Assembly (NCBI GenBank): GCA_937870855.1
Contig: CALMWT010000132.1
Coordinates: 1 to 32,612, forward strand
Reading direction: 5' to 3'
DNA: 32,612 nucleotides
Origin: an uncultured Taibaiella sp.
GTDB lineage: Bacteria > Bacteroidota > Bacteroidia > Chitinophagales > Chitinophagaceae
Shown here: positions 25,124 to 32,612 of the stretch, in pieces
Numbering within the stretch: the stretch's first letter is position 1
How the letters are laid out: each line of letters starts with the position of its first letter
Notes under the pieces: model-generated
The model's input: the letters and a program-made list of their open reading frames with translations, nothing else
Databases searched by the model: none
What the model was told of the DNA's origin: nothing
Program-made: the position numbers and the translations under genes

Positions 25124-25450
25124 CTAGCAACATTTTGGTTCTTTCATTTTTTTAAAAAACGTGGCAAAAAAATCACGATACTCATTCCACACTTTTGGAT
25201 TGATACAATAGCACACGCTGGTTCCTTCCACTGTTCCTTGAATTACTCCTGCATTCTTTAGCTCTTTAAGATGCTGAGATGTTGTAGCCTGGGCAAGACC
25301 GGTTTGCTGCACGATATCTCCACACACACAAGCATCTGCGTTTACCAAATGTTGCAGGATGGCGATACGGGCAGGATGGGCTATTGCCTTGGCCATTGCA
25401 GCCAGTTTATTTTGTTCCTCCGTAAATAGTTCACTCTTTGAAACTCCCAT
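25124..25450 (-). CDS. arsR: Arsenic-responsive ArsR/SmtB repressor
   Basis: 108-residue winged-helix repressor that leaves its operator on binding As(III)/Sb(III). The recognition helix region is QQTGLAQATTSQHLKELKNAGVI. The classical metal site is present in helix alpha3 as DACVCGDI (Cys41, Cys43), as in ArsR proteins of the E. coli type. Two further pairs are unusual: SVCYC (Cys80, Cys82) at the wing, and a C-terminal Cys107-Cys108. It heads the arsenic operon, with twin operator-like dyads over its promoter, so it should repress itself and the downstream genes. Which cysteines sense arsenic here is not determined. Confidence 0.95.
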   Translation of the reverse strand: MGVSKSELFTEEQNKLAAMAKAIAHPARIAILQHLVNADACVCGDIVQQTGLAQATTSQHLKELKNAGVIQGTVEGTSVCYCINPKVWNEYRDFFATFFKKMKEPKCC

Positions 25451-25463
25451 TCATTATTAATTC

Positions 25464-25506
25464 ATCGCAATGTTACGATCAATTTCTTTAATCGCAATAA
25501 ACCGAT
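25464..25506 (-). promoter_or_regulatory. arsR promoter with twin ATCG-N8-CGAT operators
   Basis: On the minus strand the promoter is TTG (25497-25495), 19 bases, then TAACATTG (25475-25468), close to the Bacteroidota consensus TTG-N19-TAnnTTTG. Two dyads with identical geometry cover it: ATCGCAATGTTACGAT (25464-25479) and ATCGCAATAAACCGAT (25491-25506). The spacer of the first is exactly the -7 octamer; the spacer of the second holds the -33 TTG. The dyad starts are 27 bases apart. Auto-repression by ArsR is the simplest reading. Confidence 0.65.
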
Positions 25507-25656
25507 AGAACTTTTTTTTTCAATCGGGCTATTTATGCTGATACTCCAATTGCCAGAACTAATGTATCTCCATTTCTCATTGTGCTTAAACTGTAGGAAA
25601 TTTGCAATCGGGATTCCAACTATCCTCCTTTAGATTTTCAGCACATAAAAGACACC

Positions 25657-27789
25657 ATGGAAAAGACAGTTTCGACAATAGTGGAAGGAATGACCTGCGG
25701 CAATTGTGCATTGACTATTTCCAAGCTTCTTGAAAAAAAGGGGATGAAAAATGTTTCTGCGAATGCCGCTTCGGGTGAGGTTGTCTTCACTCTGGAAGAC
25801 GATCAAAATGAATCTAAGGTGTTTGATGCTATTGATGATCTTGGTTATAAAGTGGTGCGGGAGAATGATCAGGACATGAACGGATCACACACTCACTCAA
25901 CAACTACAAACAAGGAAACCCTATTGCTGATCGTCAGCGCCTTGCTCACCATTCCCTTGCTGCTGCACATGTTTGTAAGTTGGCATGTGCTTCACAATCC
26001 CTGGGTGCAGTTAGTATTGTCCACGCCTGTTTACATTATTGGTTGTTATGTTTTTTTGCCGAGCGCCATCAGGTCTTTGAAGCACCGTATTACGAATATG
26101 GCTGTGCTGATTATTCTTGGTGCATCTGCCGCTTACGTGTATTCTCTGATAGGATTACTGTTTATTCCTTCACAAGCGCACAATTATTTATTCTTTGAAA
26201 CTACCGCTGCAATTATCACACTCGTACTCTTCGGCAACTGGTTGGAACATTATACTGTAAAATCAACCACAGCAGCCATTGACGCATTGGTAAAATTGCA
26301 GCCGCAAAAAGCTAAGATCGTGATGACCGATAGCCTCGGTAAAGATTCTGTGATGGAGATTGAAAGTAAGTTTGTAAGGAAGGGAGACATAGTGCTTGTC
26401 AATAACGGTGATAATATTCCGGTGGATGGCGAAATTGTTTTCGGAGACGCACAAATAGATGAGCACATGATAACGGGTGAAAGCGTTCCCGTACACAAAA
26501 AATCTGGAAATGAAGTAGTGGGTGGAACGCTGGTAGTGGACGGAAGTATAAAACTAAAAGCAACAACCCTGGGCAGCGCCTCTGTGTTATCGAATATTAT
26601 CAGGATGGTTCGTGAAGCGCAGGGAACCAAGCCGCCTCTTCAAAAACTTGCCGATAAAATAAGTGCAGTTTTCGTTCCGTTAGTTTTAGGTATAGCGCTA
26701 CTCACAATTCTTATCAACTACTTTTTTGTTGGGGTTAGTTTTCCTGAAGCAATGATGCGCAGCATTGCCGTTATGGTTATTGCATGTCCGTGCGCTATGG
26801 GCTTAGCCACACCCGCAGCCATAGCAGTTGGGATGGGAAGAGCCGCAAGAAACGGAATGCTGATAAAAGGTGGCGACACTTTAGAGTCTTTGAAAAAAGT
26901 GAAACAGATTGTTTTTGATAAAACCGGAACACTCACAACGGGCAAATTGCATATTCAGTCCTTTGTAGTAAAAGACATTGAAGAGCAAAAATTCAAAGAC
27001 ATCGTGGCCACCATCGAGCAACACTCCTCTCATCCTATAGCGAAGTCAATAACCAAACAATGGCAACCTATTTCCGACATTAATTTTATTGAAGTAAAAG
27101 AAGTAAGAGGCAAGGGAATTGAAGCTACAGACGAAGAAAGAAATACCTGGCGGCTGGGATCTGAAAAATGGTTGCACGCAAATGCACCAAACGATAAAGG
27201 TTTTGATCTCTATCTCTACAAAAACGAAACCTACAAAGGGGCGTTGAAAATTGCCGACCAATTGCGTGAGGATGCGGCAGCAACCATCCGGGAGCTAAAT
27301 GAAATGGGCTACAAAACGATATTGCTGAGTGGTGATAAGAAGGAAAAATGTGCTGACATCGCAACGCAACTGGGCATAAAAGAAGTGTATGCCGAACATT
27401 CACCCGAACAGAAAAATAAGAAGCTCGATGAACTGATGAACGTTGCGCCAACGGCGATGGTGGGGGATGGCATTAACGATGCTCCGGCACTTGCAAGGGC
27501 TACAGTCGGCGTGTCTTTAAGTGAATCAACCCAAATTGCAATCCAATCTGCAAACATCATTCTTTCAAATAATCAACTCTCTACTTTAACGAAAGCTATT
27601 CGCCTGGGCATCTACACCGAACAAACCATCAAGCAAAATCTTTTCTGGGCATTTTTTTACAACATTATTGCAATTCCTGTAGCGGCTGCGGGACTGCTAA
27701 CTCCTACATGGGGTGCGGGTATTATGGCTGTGAGCGATGTGGTGCTGATACTTAATTCTCTGAGGTTGGGCGTTAGAAGGATTAGCTAA
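25657..27789 (+). CDS. P1B-type heavy-metal-translocating ATPase
   Basis: 710-residue metal-exporting ATPase with one N-terminal HMA domain (GMTCGNC, Cys14 and Cys17), an actuator loop (TGESVPV), the intramembrane CPC at 377-379 (VIACPCAMGLATP), phosphorylated Asp421 in DKTGT, SSHP, and the hinge GDGINDAPAL. The penultimate helix has YN as in Cu(I) pumps, but the last one reads GIMAVSDVVLILNSLRL, where CopA has MxxSS; specificity is therefore less certain than for the other ATPase (Cu(I) most likely). It is divergent from arsR across a 206-base gap and has its own -33-like TTG in TTGCAATCGGG. Control by ArsR is possible but not shown. Confidence 0.9.
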   Translation: MEKTVSTIVEGMTCGNCALTISKLLEKKGMKNVSANAASGEVVFTLEDDQNESKVFDAIDDLGYKVVRENDQDMNGSHTHSTTTNKETLLLIVSALLTIPLLLHMFVSWHVLHNPWVQLVLSTPVYIIGCYVFLPSAIRSLKHRITNMAVLIILGASAAYVYSLIGLLFIPSQAHNYLFFETTAAIITLVLFGNWLEHYTVKSTTAAIDALVKLQPQKAKIVMTDSLGKDSVMEIESKFVRKGDIVLVNNGDNIPVDGEIVFGDAQIDEHMITGESVPVHKKSGNEVVGGTLVVDGSIKLKATTLGSASVLSNIIRMVREAQGTKPPLQKLADKISAVFVPLVLGIALLTILINYFFVGVSFPEAMMRSIAVMVIACPCAMGLATPAAIAVGMGRAARNGMLIKGGDTLESLKKVKQIVFDKTGTLTTGKLHIQSFVVKDIEEQKFKDIVATIEQHSSHPIAKSITKQWQPISDINFIEVKEVRGKGIEATDEERNTWRLGSEKWLHANAPNDKGFDLYLYKNETYKGALKIADQLREDAAATIRELNEMGYKTILLSGDKKEKCADIATQLGIKEVYAEHSPEQKNKKLDELMNVAPTAMVGDGINDAPALARATVGVSLSESTQIAIQSANIILSNNQLSTLTKAIRLGIYTEQTIKQNLFWAFFYNIIAIPVAAAGLLTPTWGAGIMAVSDVVLILNSLRLGVRRIS

Positions 27790-27842
27790 TTGGGGCGGAA
27801 AAAATCAAAATGCCTTCATGCAAAATATTTATCTTCGGTTGC

Positions 27843-28022
27843 ATGAAAAAATCAGCACTTGTAATAATTCTAACCAGCTTTTTAATTAGTTGCGCGTCAA
27901 CAAAAGACACTGCTGTTTCTACCAATCCCCCAACGAAAGAAGAGAACAGTACGTCCATTAGTCCGGAGCAGCCAAAAATGCAAAAATCGCCGGCCGATAA
28001 TCAGGTTCGCTACGACCGCTAA
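27843..28022 (+). CDS. Small lipoprotein of unknown function
   Basis: 59 residues starting MKKSALVIILTSFLISC, a clear lipoprotein signal with lipobox LISC (Cys17). The mature part is short, Ser/Thr/Pro/Lys/Glu-rich and probably disordered, ending QVRYDR. An in-frame ATG 11 codons upstream was rejected because it would spoil the signal peptide. It precedes the metalloprotease by 9 bases and may be co-transcribed with it. No family was recognised. A -7-like TATCTTCG lies at 27830-27837. Confidence 0.65.
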   Translation: MKKSALVIILTSFLISCASTKDTAVSTNPPTKEENSTSISPEQPKMQKSPADNQVRYDR

Positions 28023-28031
28023 TCTTCGAAG

Positions 28032-30269
28032 ATGAAAAAATCAATTGCCACGATAATTCTATCCTGCTGCCTTCTCAGCAGTTTTGCGCAATCTGCACTT
28101 ACCCAACTATCCTGGGAAATCTGGACATTGCCCAATGTTCCAACTCAGGGAATAAGGACAATCGTTCCAAATAAAGAATTGGTTTTTCAGATAAATAACG
28201 AAGCGATCAAGACTAAACTTTTTTCTCTTCCAACCCAACCCGAACAGGCAATCAGCATGTTTTTTCCTACGCCGGGTGGCGAACTCCGTTTATTTAAAGT
28301 GTGGATGGATAATATGATGGAGGATGCACTTGCCGCGAAGTATCCGAACATTAAAACTTTTACTGGTTATGCAGCAGACAATAAAAACGTAACCGTAAAA
28401 CTGGACTATACCGAATACGGATTTCATGCAATGGTTTTTGACAATGCAGGTACCTACTTCATAGATCCATACAGCAATGCGAACGATGGTTTTTATTGTT
28501 GCTATTACAAGAAAGACTATCAACAGCCGTTGGGACAAATGATGTTTTGTGAGACAGATGAAAGGTCTATGATGCATGAACTAACGAATAATCCTCCCAT
28601 AAAACTTCGGATAAATGGCGCTGTAAAAAGAACGTTTCGTCTGGCGCTTGCCTGTACGGGTGAATATGCAATTGCAGTAGCCGGACCTTCTCCTACCAAA
28701 GTGGCAGTGCTCAGTAAAATGATCACAAGTATGAATCGGGTGAACGGAGTATTTGAGCGAGAACTTGCCGTTCACATGACATTGATCGGCAACAACGACA
28801 CGCTCATTTTCCTAAATCCATCAACCGACCCTTATTCCAACAATAGCAGTTCATCTTCTATGTTGAGCGAAAATGTTGGTGTTATCAATTCGCGCATCGG
28901 CATAGCTAACTACGACATCGGACATGTTTTCAGTACCGGAGCGGGAGGGCAAGCGCAATTGGCAAGTGTATGTAAATCCAATGCAAAAGCACAAGGCGTT
29001 ACTGGTCGAAGTAACCCACAAGGAGATCCTTTTGATATAGATTTTGTAGCGCATGAAATGGGACATCAGTTTGGTGCAGAGCACACCTTTAATGCCAACA
29101 CCGGAAGTTGTGGAGGCAATGGAGATATGCCCGCAGCTTACGAACCGGGCAGTGGTTCTACCATTATGAGTTACGCAGGTTTATGCAACGCAAGCAACAA
29201 TCTCCAAAGCGGAAGTGATGATTATTTTCACGCAATAAGTCTGGTGCAGATAACTGATTTTCTAACTGCTCCCAACGGTGCTACCTGCGCTAGTGTTACT
29301 GCAACGATTAATACCCCTCCACAGATGGGTGCTTTTACCCAAACCTATCACATACCTAAGTTGACTCCATTTGAGCTTACAGCTCCGCCGGTAATTGATT
29401 CAGACCACGACACCATCACCTATTGCTGGGAACAATGGAACAAAGGGAATTTTGGAACAAGTTGGAGTGCACCCAGCACACATGGCCCCATCTTTCGATC
29501 TTTTCATTCGGACACTTCTTCTACAAGAGTATTTCCGAGATTAGATACGCTGATAAACGGAACCACTTCTTATGTAGGTGAAAAACTTCCGGATGTTGAT
29601 CGCTTCTTAACTTTCAAGCTTACAGTAAGAGATATTTACAATGGCATCGGTGCTTTTAATTTTCCCGATGATTCTGTTCATTTAGATGTGACTGCAAATG
29701 CAGGACCTTTTACCGTTACAAGTCCGTCCACTTCTGTCAACTGGCTGGGTAGCACCTTCGAAACCGTGACCTGGAATGTGGCAAATACAAATCTTCCGCC
29801 GGTCAATTGTGCTAACGTAGATATACTTCTCTCTGTTGATGGCGGTTACACCTATCCGCATGTGTTGATTAAAAACACGCCAAACGATGGCAGCGAAACA
29901 ATCACTGTCCCCAATATTTCTACCACTACAAAGGCAAGAGTAAAAGTGAAAAGTGCGGGAAATGTATTCTTCAATATCAATCCGGCAAACTTCATTCTAA
30001 CGCAAAACACTGGCGTTAAAAATGTGAGCTGGCAAAATGGCCTCAATGTTTTCCCTGTTCCTGCTAACGAGATGTTGCATCTTATGTCTTCCACTAATAC
30101 GCAGCTTGATATTTATGTGGTAAACACTTTTGGGCAAAACATATTTACCGGCAGACTGGCAAAAAAGCTGGATATAGATGTAAAAACCTGGGCAAAAGGT
30201 GTTTACTATTTACAGTTTATCAATGAGGAAAGCGGCGAAAAAATTATACGACCCATACTAATTGATTAA
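28032..30269 (+). CDS. T9SS-exported reprolysin-like zinc metalloprotease
   Basis: 745 residues. A signal peptide (IATIILSCCLLSSFAQ) and a pro-region (to about 190) precede a metzincin catalytic domain (about 200-420) with HEMGHQFGAEH at 341-351 (His341, Glu342, His345, His351) and the Met-turn TIMSYAGLC. Fibronectin/Ig-like beta domains follow (near GPFTVTSPSTSVNWLGSTFE and FETVTWNVANTN), and the end (LNVFPVPANEMLHLM... to IIRPILID) is a T9SS sorting domain. It is an extracellular protease, probably nutritional. It follows the small lipoprotein by 9 bases and converges on corA with 24 bases between stops. Confidence 0.92.
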   Translation: MKKSIATIILSCCLLSSFAQSALTQLSWEIWTLPNVPTQGIRTIVPNKELVFQINNEAIKTKLFSLPTQPEQAISMFFPTPGGELRLFKVWMDNMMEDALAAKYPNIKTFTGYAADNKNVTVKLDYTEYGFHAMVFDNAGTYFIDPYSNANDGFYCCYYKKDYQQPLGQMMFCETDERSMMHELTNNPPIKLRINGAVKRTFRLALACTGEYAIAVAGPSPTKVAVLSKMITSMNRVNGVFERELAVHMTLIGNNDTLIFLNPSTDPYSNNSSSSSMLSENVGVINSRIGIANYDIGHVFSTGAGGQAQLASVCKSNAKAQGVTGRSNPQGDPFDIDFVAHEMGHQFGAEHTFNANTGSCGGNGDMPAAYEPGSGSTIMSYAGLCNASNNLQSGSDDYFHAISLVQITDFLTAPNGATCASVTATINTPPQMGAFTQTYHIPKLTPFELTAPPVIDSDHDTITYCWEQWNKGNFGTSWSAPSTHGPIFRSFHSDTSSTRVFPRLDTLINGTTSYVGEKLPDVDRFLTFKLTVRDIYNGIGAFNFPDDSVHLDVTANAGPFTVTSPSTSVNWLGSTFETVTWNVANTNLPPVNCANVDILLSVDGGYTYPHVLIKNTPNDGSETITVPNISTTTKARVKVKSAGNVFFNINPANFILTQNTGVKNVSWQNGLNVFPVPANEMLHLMSSTNTQLDIYVVNTFGQNIFTGRLAKKLDIDVKTWAKGVYYLQFINEESGEKIIRPILID

Positions 30270-30293
30270 GTCACACCACTTCGATAACTGCGT

Positions 30294-31235
30294 TTAAAAC
30301 CACTTCTTTTTGTTGAAATAGAATACCATTACTGTGGCTACCACCAGAGATAATGCGATGGCAAAATAGAACCCAAACATCTCACCTTCGTAAGGGACTT
30401 TTACATTCATACCGAAGAAACTGGCAATGAGTGTAGGCAATGAAATGAATATGGTAATGGTGGTAAGCCGTTTCATCACCAGGTTCATGTTGTTGTTGAT
30501 GATACTCGCAAAAGCATCTAAAGAACTGATAAGAATGTTGCTGTACTTTTCCGCCATTTCAAGGGCTTGTGAAAATTCTACAATCAAATCCGAAAGAAAC
30601 TCACGCTCATCTTCATCGCAGTTAAGAAAGTTGGTGCGCTCCATTTTCATCAGCAGCAACTCGTTGGAGCGAAGTGCAGTGACGAAGTAAACAAGGCTTT
30701 TCTGTACCCGCATCAAATAAAGCAACTCCTCGTTTCTGTTGGAGTCATAAAGCTTTTGCTCCAAAATATTTCTGCGATGGTTGATCTCTTTCAACACCTC
30801 CATAAAATCCATCACCACCTTTTCAAAAATCTTCAGCACCATCATGTTCGGGCGTTCGGGGTGGCGCTTGGCAAACGTATTGAGGAAGCGGCGGATGGCT
30901 ACATTCTCAAAAGAATTGACCGTGATAACCTGGCTCCTTTCGGTAATGATAATAGAGATAGGAATGGTAACATAGTAGGCATCGCTTTCATTCAGCGACT
31001 TGTTTTCCACCGGTGTTTTCAGCACTATCAATCGCACACCCTCGTCTATTTCATAGCGCGCACGTTCTTCAATATCTAAGGTATCGGTAAGGAAATCGCG
31101 GGGTATATCCAGGTTCTGAGAAAGATTATCAATCTCATTTTCCTGAAACGGAGGCGTTACATTGATCCAGTTGGCTCCTTCGGGCTTCTCGATCTCTAAC
31201 GTCTGGCGGTTTATATTTTTGAAATACTGTACCAT
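30294..31235 (-). CDS. corA: CorA-family magnesium/divalent metal channel
   Basis: 313-residue CorA protein. The cytosolic N-terminal domain and long helices (EVLKEINHRRNILEQKLYDSN, then the helix leading into NNMNLVMKRLTTITIFI) are followed by two C-terminal membrane helices. The pore signature GMN is at 275-277 in SFFGMNVKVP, and the protein ends in a basic tail (FNKKKWF). It forms pentamers that admit Mg2+, possibly also Co2+/Ni2+. A near-consensus promoter lies just upstream. It is divergent from fbp and convergent with the metalloprotease. It appears to be a normal chromosomal gene, with no evident link to the metal-resistance blocks. Confidence 0.94.
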   Translation of the reverse strand: MVQYFKNINRQTLEIEKPEGANWINVTPPFQENEIDNLSQNLDIPRDFLTDTLDIEERARYEIDEGVRLIVLKTPVENKSLNESDAYYVTIPISIIITERSQVITVNSFENVAIRRFLNTFAKRHPERPNMMVLKIFEKVVMDFMEVLKEINHRRNILEQKLYDSNRNEELLYLMRVQKSLVYFVTALRSNELLLMKMERTNFLNCDEDEREFLSDLIVEFSQALEMAEKYSNILISSLDAFASIINNNMNLVMKRLTTITIFISLPTLIASFFGMNVKVPYEGEMFGFYFAIALSLVVATVMVFYFNKKKWF

Positions 31236-31255
31236 TACCCCTTTAGAAAGCTGTG

Positions 31256-31284
31256 CAAAGGTAGTCGCTCACATTTAGAATCAA
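31256..31284 (-). promoter_or_regulatory. corA promoter
   Basis: On the minus strand TTG (31284-31282), an 18-base spacer, then TACCTTTG (31263-31256), an exact match to the Bacteroidota -7 consensus TAnnTTTG with nearly ideal spacing. The expected start of transcription is about 14 bases before the corA ATG, a short leader. Confidence 0.6.
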
Positions 31285-31383
31285 TACCCGGCTCCATTTT
31301 ATTCAACCAAAAAAATAACCAACCCCACCCTTTCTAATCCTGCACACCGTCTTTTCCGATTAGCTTTTCCCACGCCGTTACAT

Positions 31384-31391
31384 TATTTTTG
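31384..31391 (+). promoter_or_regulatory. Likely -7 element of the fbp promoter
   Basis: TATTTTTG matches TAnnTTTG exactly and lies 26 bases before the fbp ATG. The upstream -33 region (TTAG at 31360-31363) is a poor match to TTG, so the promoter may be weak or assisted. Confidence 0.4.
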
Positions 31392-31417
31392 CATCTATCG
31401 TACAAAATTTATTCAAG

Positions 31418-32443
31418 ATGATTTCCCGTCGAAAATTAATGACCCTGGACGAGTTTACTATCCAGGAAACCCGAAGATTTCCCCAGGCCACAGGCGAATT
31501 GTCCGCACTGCTGCGCGACATAGGGCTTGCTTGTAAAATGATAAACAAGCAGGTGCTAAAAGCCGGATTGGTGGACATACTCGGCAAGCACGGCGCTACA
31601 AATGTGCAGGGCGAAGAGCAAATGAAGCTCGATATATATGCCAATGAAACCCTGATAAGTGTGCTGGAAAACAGCAACGACTGTGCAGGCATAGCCTCGG
31701 AAGAAAACGATGAATACGTTTGTTTTAACGACGACTTTTCAAAAAACTCGAAGTATGTAGTGCTCTTCGACCCGCTCGATGGCTCTTCAAACATAGATGT
31801 GAATGCCCCCATCGGCACTATCTTTTCCATCTATCGCCGCGTAAGCGAGGTAGGGCAGGCATGCACACCAGAAGATTTTTTACAACCCGGCAATAAACTT
31901 ATGGCTGCGGGGTATGTAATCTACGGGTCGAGTACCATGTTAGTATATGCTACCAAGCTTAGTGTAAATGGTTTTACGCTCGAGCCTTCCATCGGAGAAT
32001 TTTGCCTTTCTCACCCCGAGCTTAAATGCCCCGAAATAGGAAAAATATACTCTGTTAACCAGGGCAATACCTCCAAATACAGCGATGGCATGAAGGCGTT
32101 TCTCGACTATTGTATGGAAAGCAATAAAGAGGAAGGCCGCCCGTATTCGCACCGCTACATAGGCTCTATGGTGGCAGATATGCACCGCACACTTATAAAA
32201 GGCGGCATATTCATTTACCCTGCCGACAAAAGTAATGTGCGCGGAAAGCTGCGCCTGCAATACGAGTGCAACCCCATGGCTTTTCTTATAGAAGCGGCAG
32301 GTGGCGTAGCCAGCGATGGCAGCCAGCGCATTCTCGACATACAGCCCACGCAGCTACACGAGCGGTGCCCCATATATATAGGCTCGAAAAACATGGTGAA
32401 CACAGCTTTATCTTTTGCAAAAGAAGAGGAAACGGTAGCCTAA
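31418..32443 (+). CDS. fbp: Fructose-1,6-bisphosphatase, class I
   Basis: Hydrolyses fructose-1,6-bisphosphate to fructose-6-phosphate, the committed gluconeogenic step, in the cytosol. The 341 residues are full length. The metal-binding motif LFDPLDGSSNIDVN lies near 117-130, preceded by the acidic SEENDE segment. The substrate-binding region includes the YIGSMVADMHRTLIKGGIF segment and RLQYECNPMAFLIEAAGG near the C-terminus. ATG 31418 is used; an ATG seven codons on (MTLDEFTI) is an alternative. Sixteen of 25 Ile codons are ATA, unlike birA (about 6 of 19). It is followed by an intrinsic terminator and is divergent from corA. Confidence 0.96.
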   Translation: MISRRKLMTLDEFTIQETRRFPQATGELSALLRDIGLACKMINKQVLKAGLVDILGKHGATNVQGEEQMKLDIYANETLISVLENSNDCAGIASEENDEYVCFNDDFSKNSKYVVLFDPLDGSSNIDVNAPIGTIFSIYRRVSEVGQACTPEDFLQPGNKLMAAGYVIYGSSTMLVYATKLSVNGFTLEPSIGEFCLSHPELKCPEIGKIYSVNQGNTSKYSDGMKAFLDYCMESNKEEGRPYSHRYIGSMVADMHRTLIKGGIFIYPADKSNVRGKLRLQYECNPMAFLIEAAGGVASDGSQRILDIQPTQLHERCPIYIGSKNMVNTALSFAKEEETVA

Positions 32444-32468
32444 ATACATTATAAAATACACACCCAAT

Positions 32469-32499
32469 AAAATCCCGGCTCGCTGGGATTTTTTCTTTT
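32469..32499 (+). terminator. Intrinsic terminator of fbp
   Basis: AAAATCCC and GGGATTTT form an 8-bp stem around an 8-base loop that can add two G-C pairs, followed by TTCTTTTT. It begins 26 bases after the fbp stop codon on the plus strand. Confidence 0.75.
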
Positions 32500-32573
32500 T
32501 CAAGAAGAAAGAAAGCCTTTCTTTAAACTTTCCCCCAAAGCCTTTTTCCTTCTTCATATTGCCTCGTCCTAAA

Positions 32574-32612
32574 ATAGGTTGACACAAAAACAGTGTAACC
32601 GTTATGAATAAA
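32574..32612 (+). mobile_element. Possible left edge of an insertion sequence (cut by window end)
   Basis: After the fbp terminator the sequence reads CCTAAAATAGGTTGACAC, in which GGTTGACAC and GTGTAACC form an imperfect inverted repeat around AAAAACA, followed by a short leader and ATGAATAAA at 32604, an open frame running off the window. This resembles the terminal region and orfA start of IS3-like elements in Bacteroidota, from memory. Only about 40 bases are visible, so the call is tentative. Confidence 0.3.

Noticed and set aside
27125..27560. Minus-strand frames within the second P1B ATPase
   Set aside because: They overlap the conserved P-domain and hinge coding sequence in antisense and show no recognisable motif.
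1..32612. CRISPR arrays, tRNA or rRNA genes, defence systems
   Set aside because: No regularly spaced direct repeats, no cloverleaf or rRNA-like sequence and no recognisable defence genes were seen by eye; this is not a computed search.

Overview
The window looks like a chromosomal segment from a member of the Bacteroidota, probably close to Chitinophagaceae. The evidence is: several secreted proteins ending in type IX secretion (T9SS) sorting domains; promoters of the Bacteroidota form TTG-N18/19-TAnnTTTG with no Shine-Dalgarno leaders; a core block ftsH-rsfS with divergent birA; and protein families typical of that phylum (DUF3347, HYC_CC_PP-type, a biotin ligase without a DNA-binding domain). 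The genus is not determined.

Layout. (1) 0-6.4 kb, housekeeping: ftsH, rsfS, birA, a TrpG/PabA-type glutamine amidotransferase, a CvpA-family protein, a YqeY-like protein, and a frameshifted transglutaminase-like gene. (2) 6.4-20.6 kb, a minus-strand copper/heavy-metal block. In order of transcription it holds a Cys-rich HYC_CC_PP-type protein; a T9SS thioredoxin-like protein whose stop abuts a MauG-type di-heme peroxidase; a duplicated DUF305 lipoprotein; an AraC-type regulator with an N-terminal HMA-like CxxC segment; the Cu(I) ATPase CopA; a free HMA chaperone; a DUF3347 lipoprotein; and a packed RND efflux operon in which CusA is encoded by two overlapping ORFs, followed by a TolC-like channel and two paralogous adaptors with Cys-rich metal-binding heads. 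(3) 20.8-22.1 kb, a T9SS-exported protein with seven ~46-residue repeats. (4) 22.2-25.5 kb, a minus-strand arsenic operon: arsR, a 24-residue Cys-rich micro-ORF, arsM, acr3 and a metallophosphoesterase. A divergent P1B ATPase follows at 25.7-27.8 kb. (5) 27.8-32.6 kb: a small lipoprotein, a T9SS metalloprotease, corA and fbp, then what may be the edge of an insertion sequence.

How it works together. The copper block covers cytosolic sensing (HMA-AraC), cytosolic capture (HMA peptide), inner-membrane export (CopA), periplasmic handling (DUF305, DUF3347) and trans-envelope efflux (Cus). The arsenic operon covers sensing (ArsR), methylation (ArsM) and export (Acr3). The parts I would look at first are the unannotated micro-ORF encoding a peptide with three CC pairs; the fact that ArsR, this peptide and ArsM all end in Cys-Cys; the twin ATCG-N8-CGAT dyads that bracket both elements of the arsR promoter; and the split CusA. 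No intergenic stretch exceeds 300 bases. I recognised no tRNA, rRNA or CRISPR array by eye.
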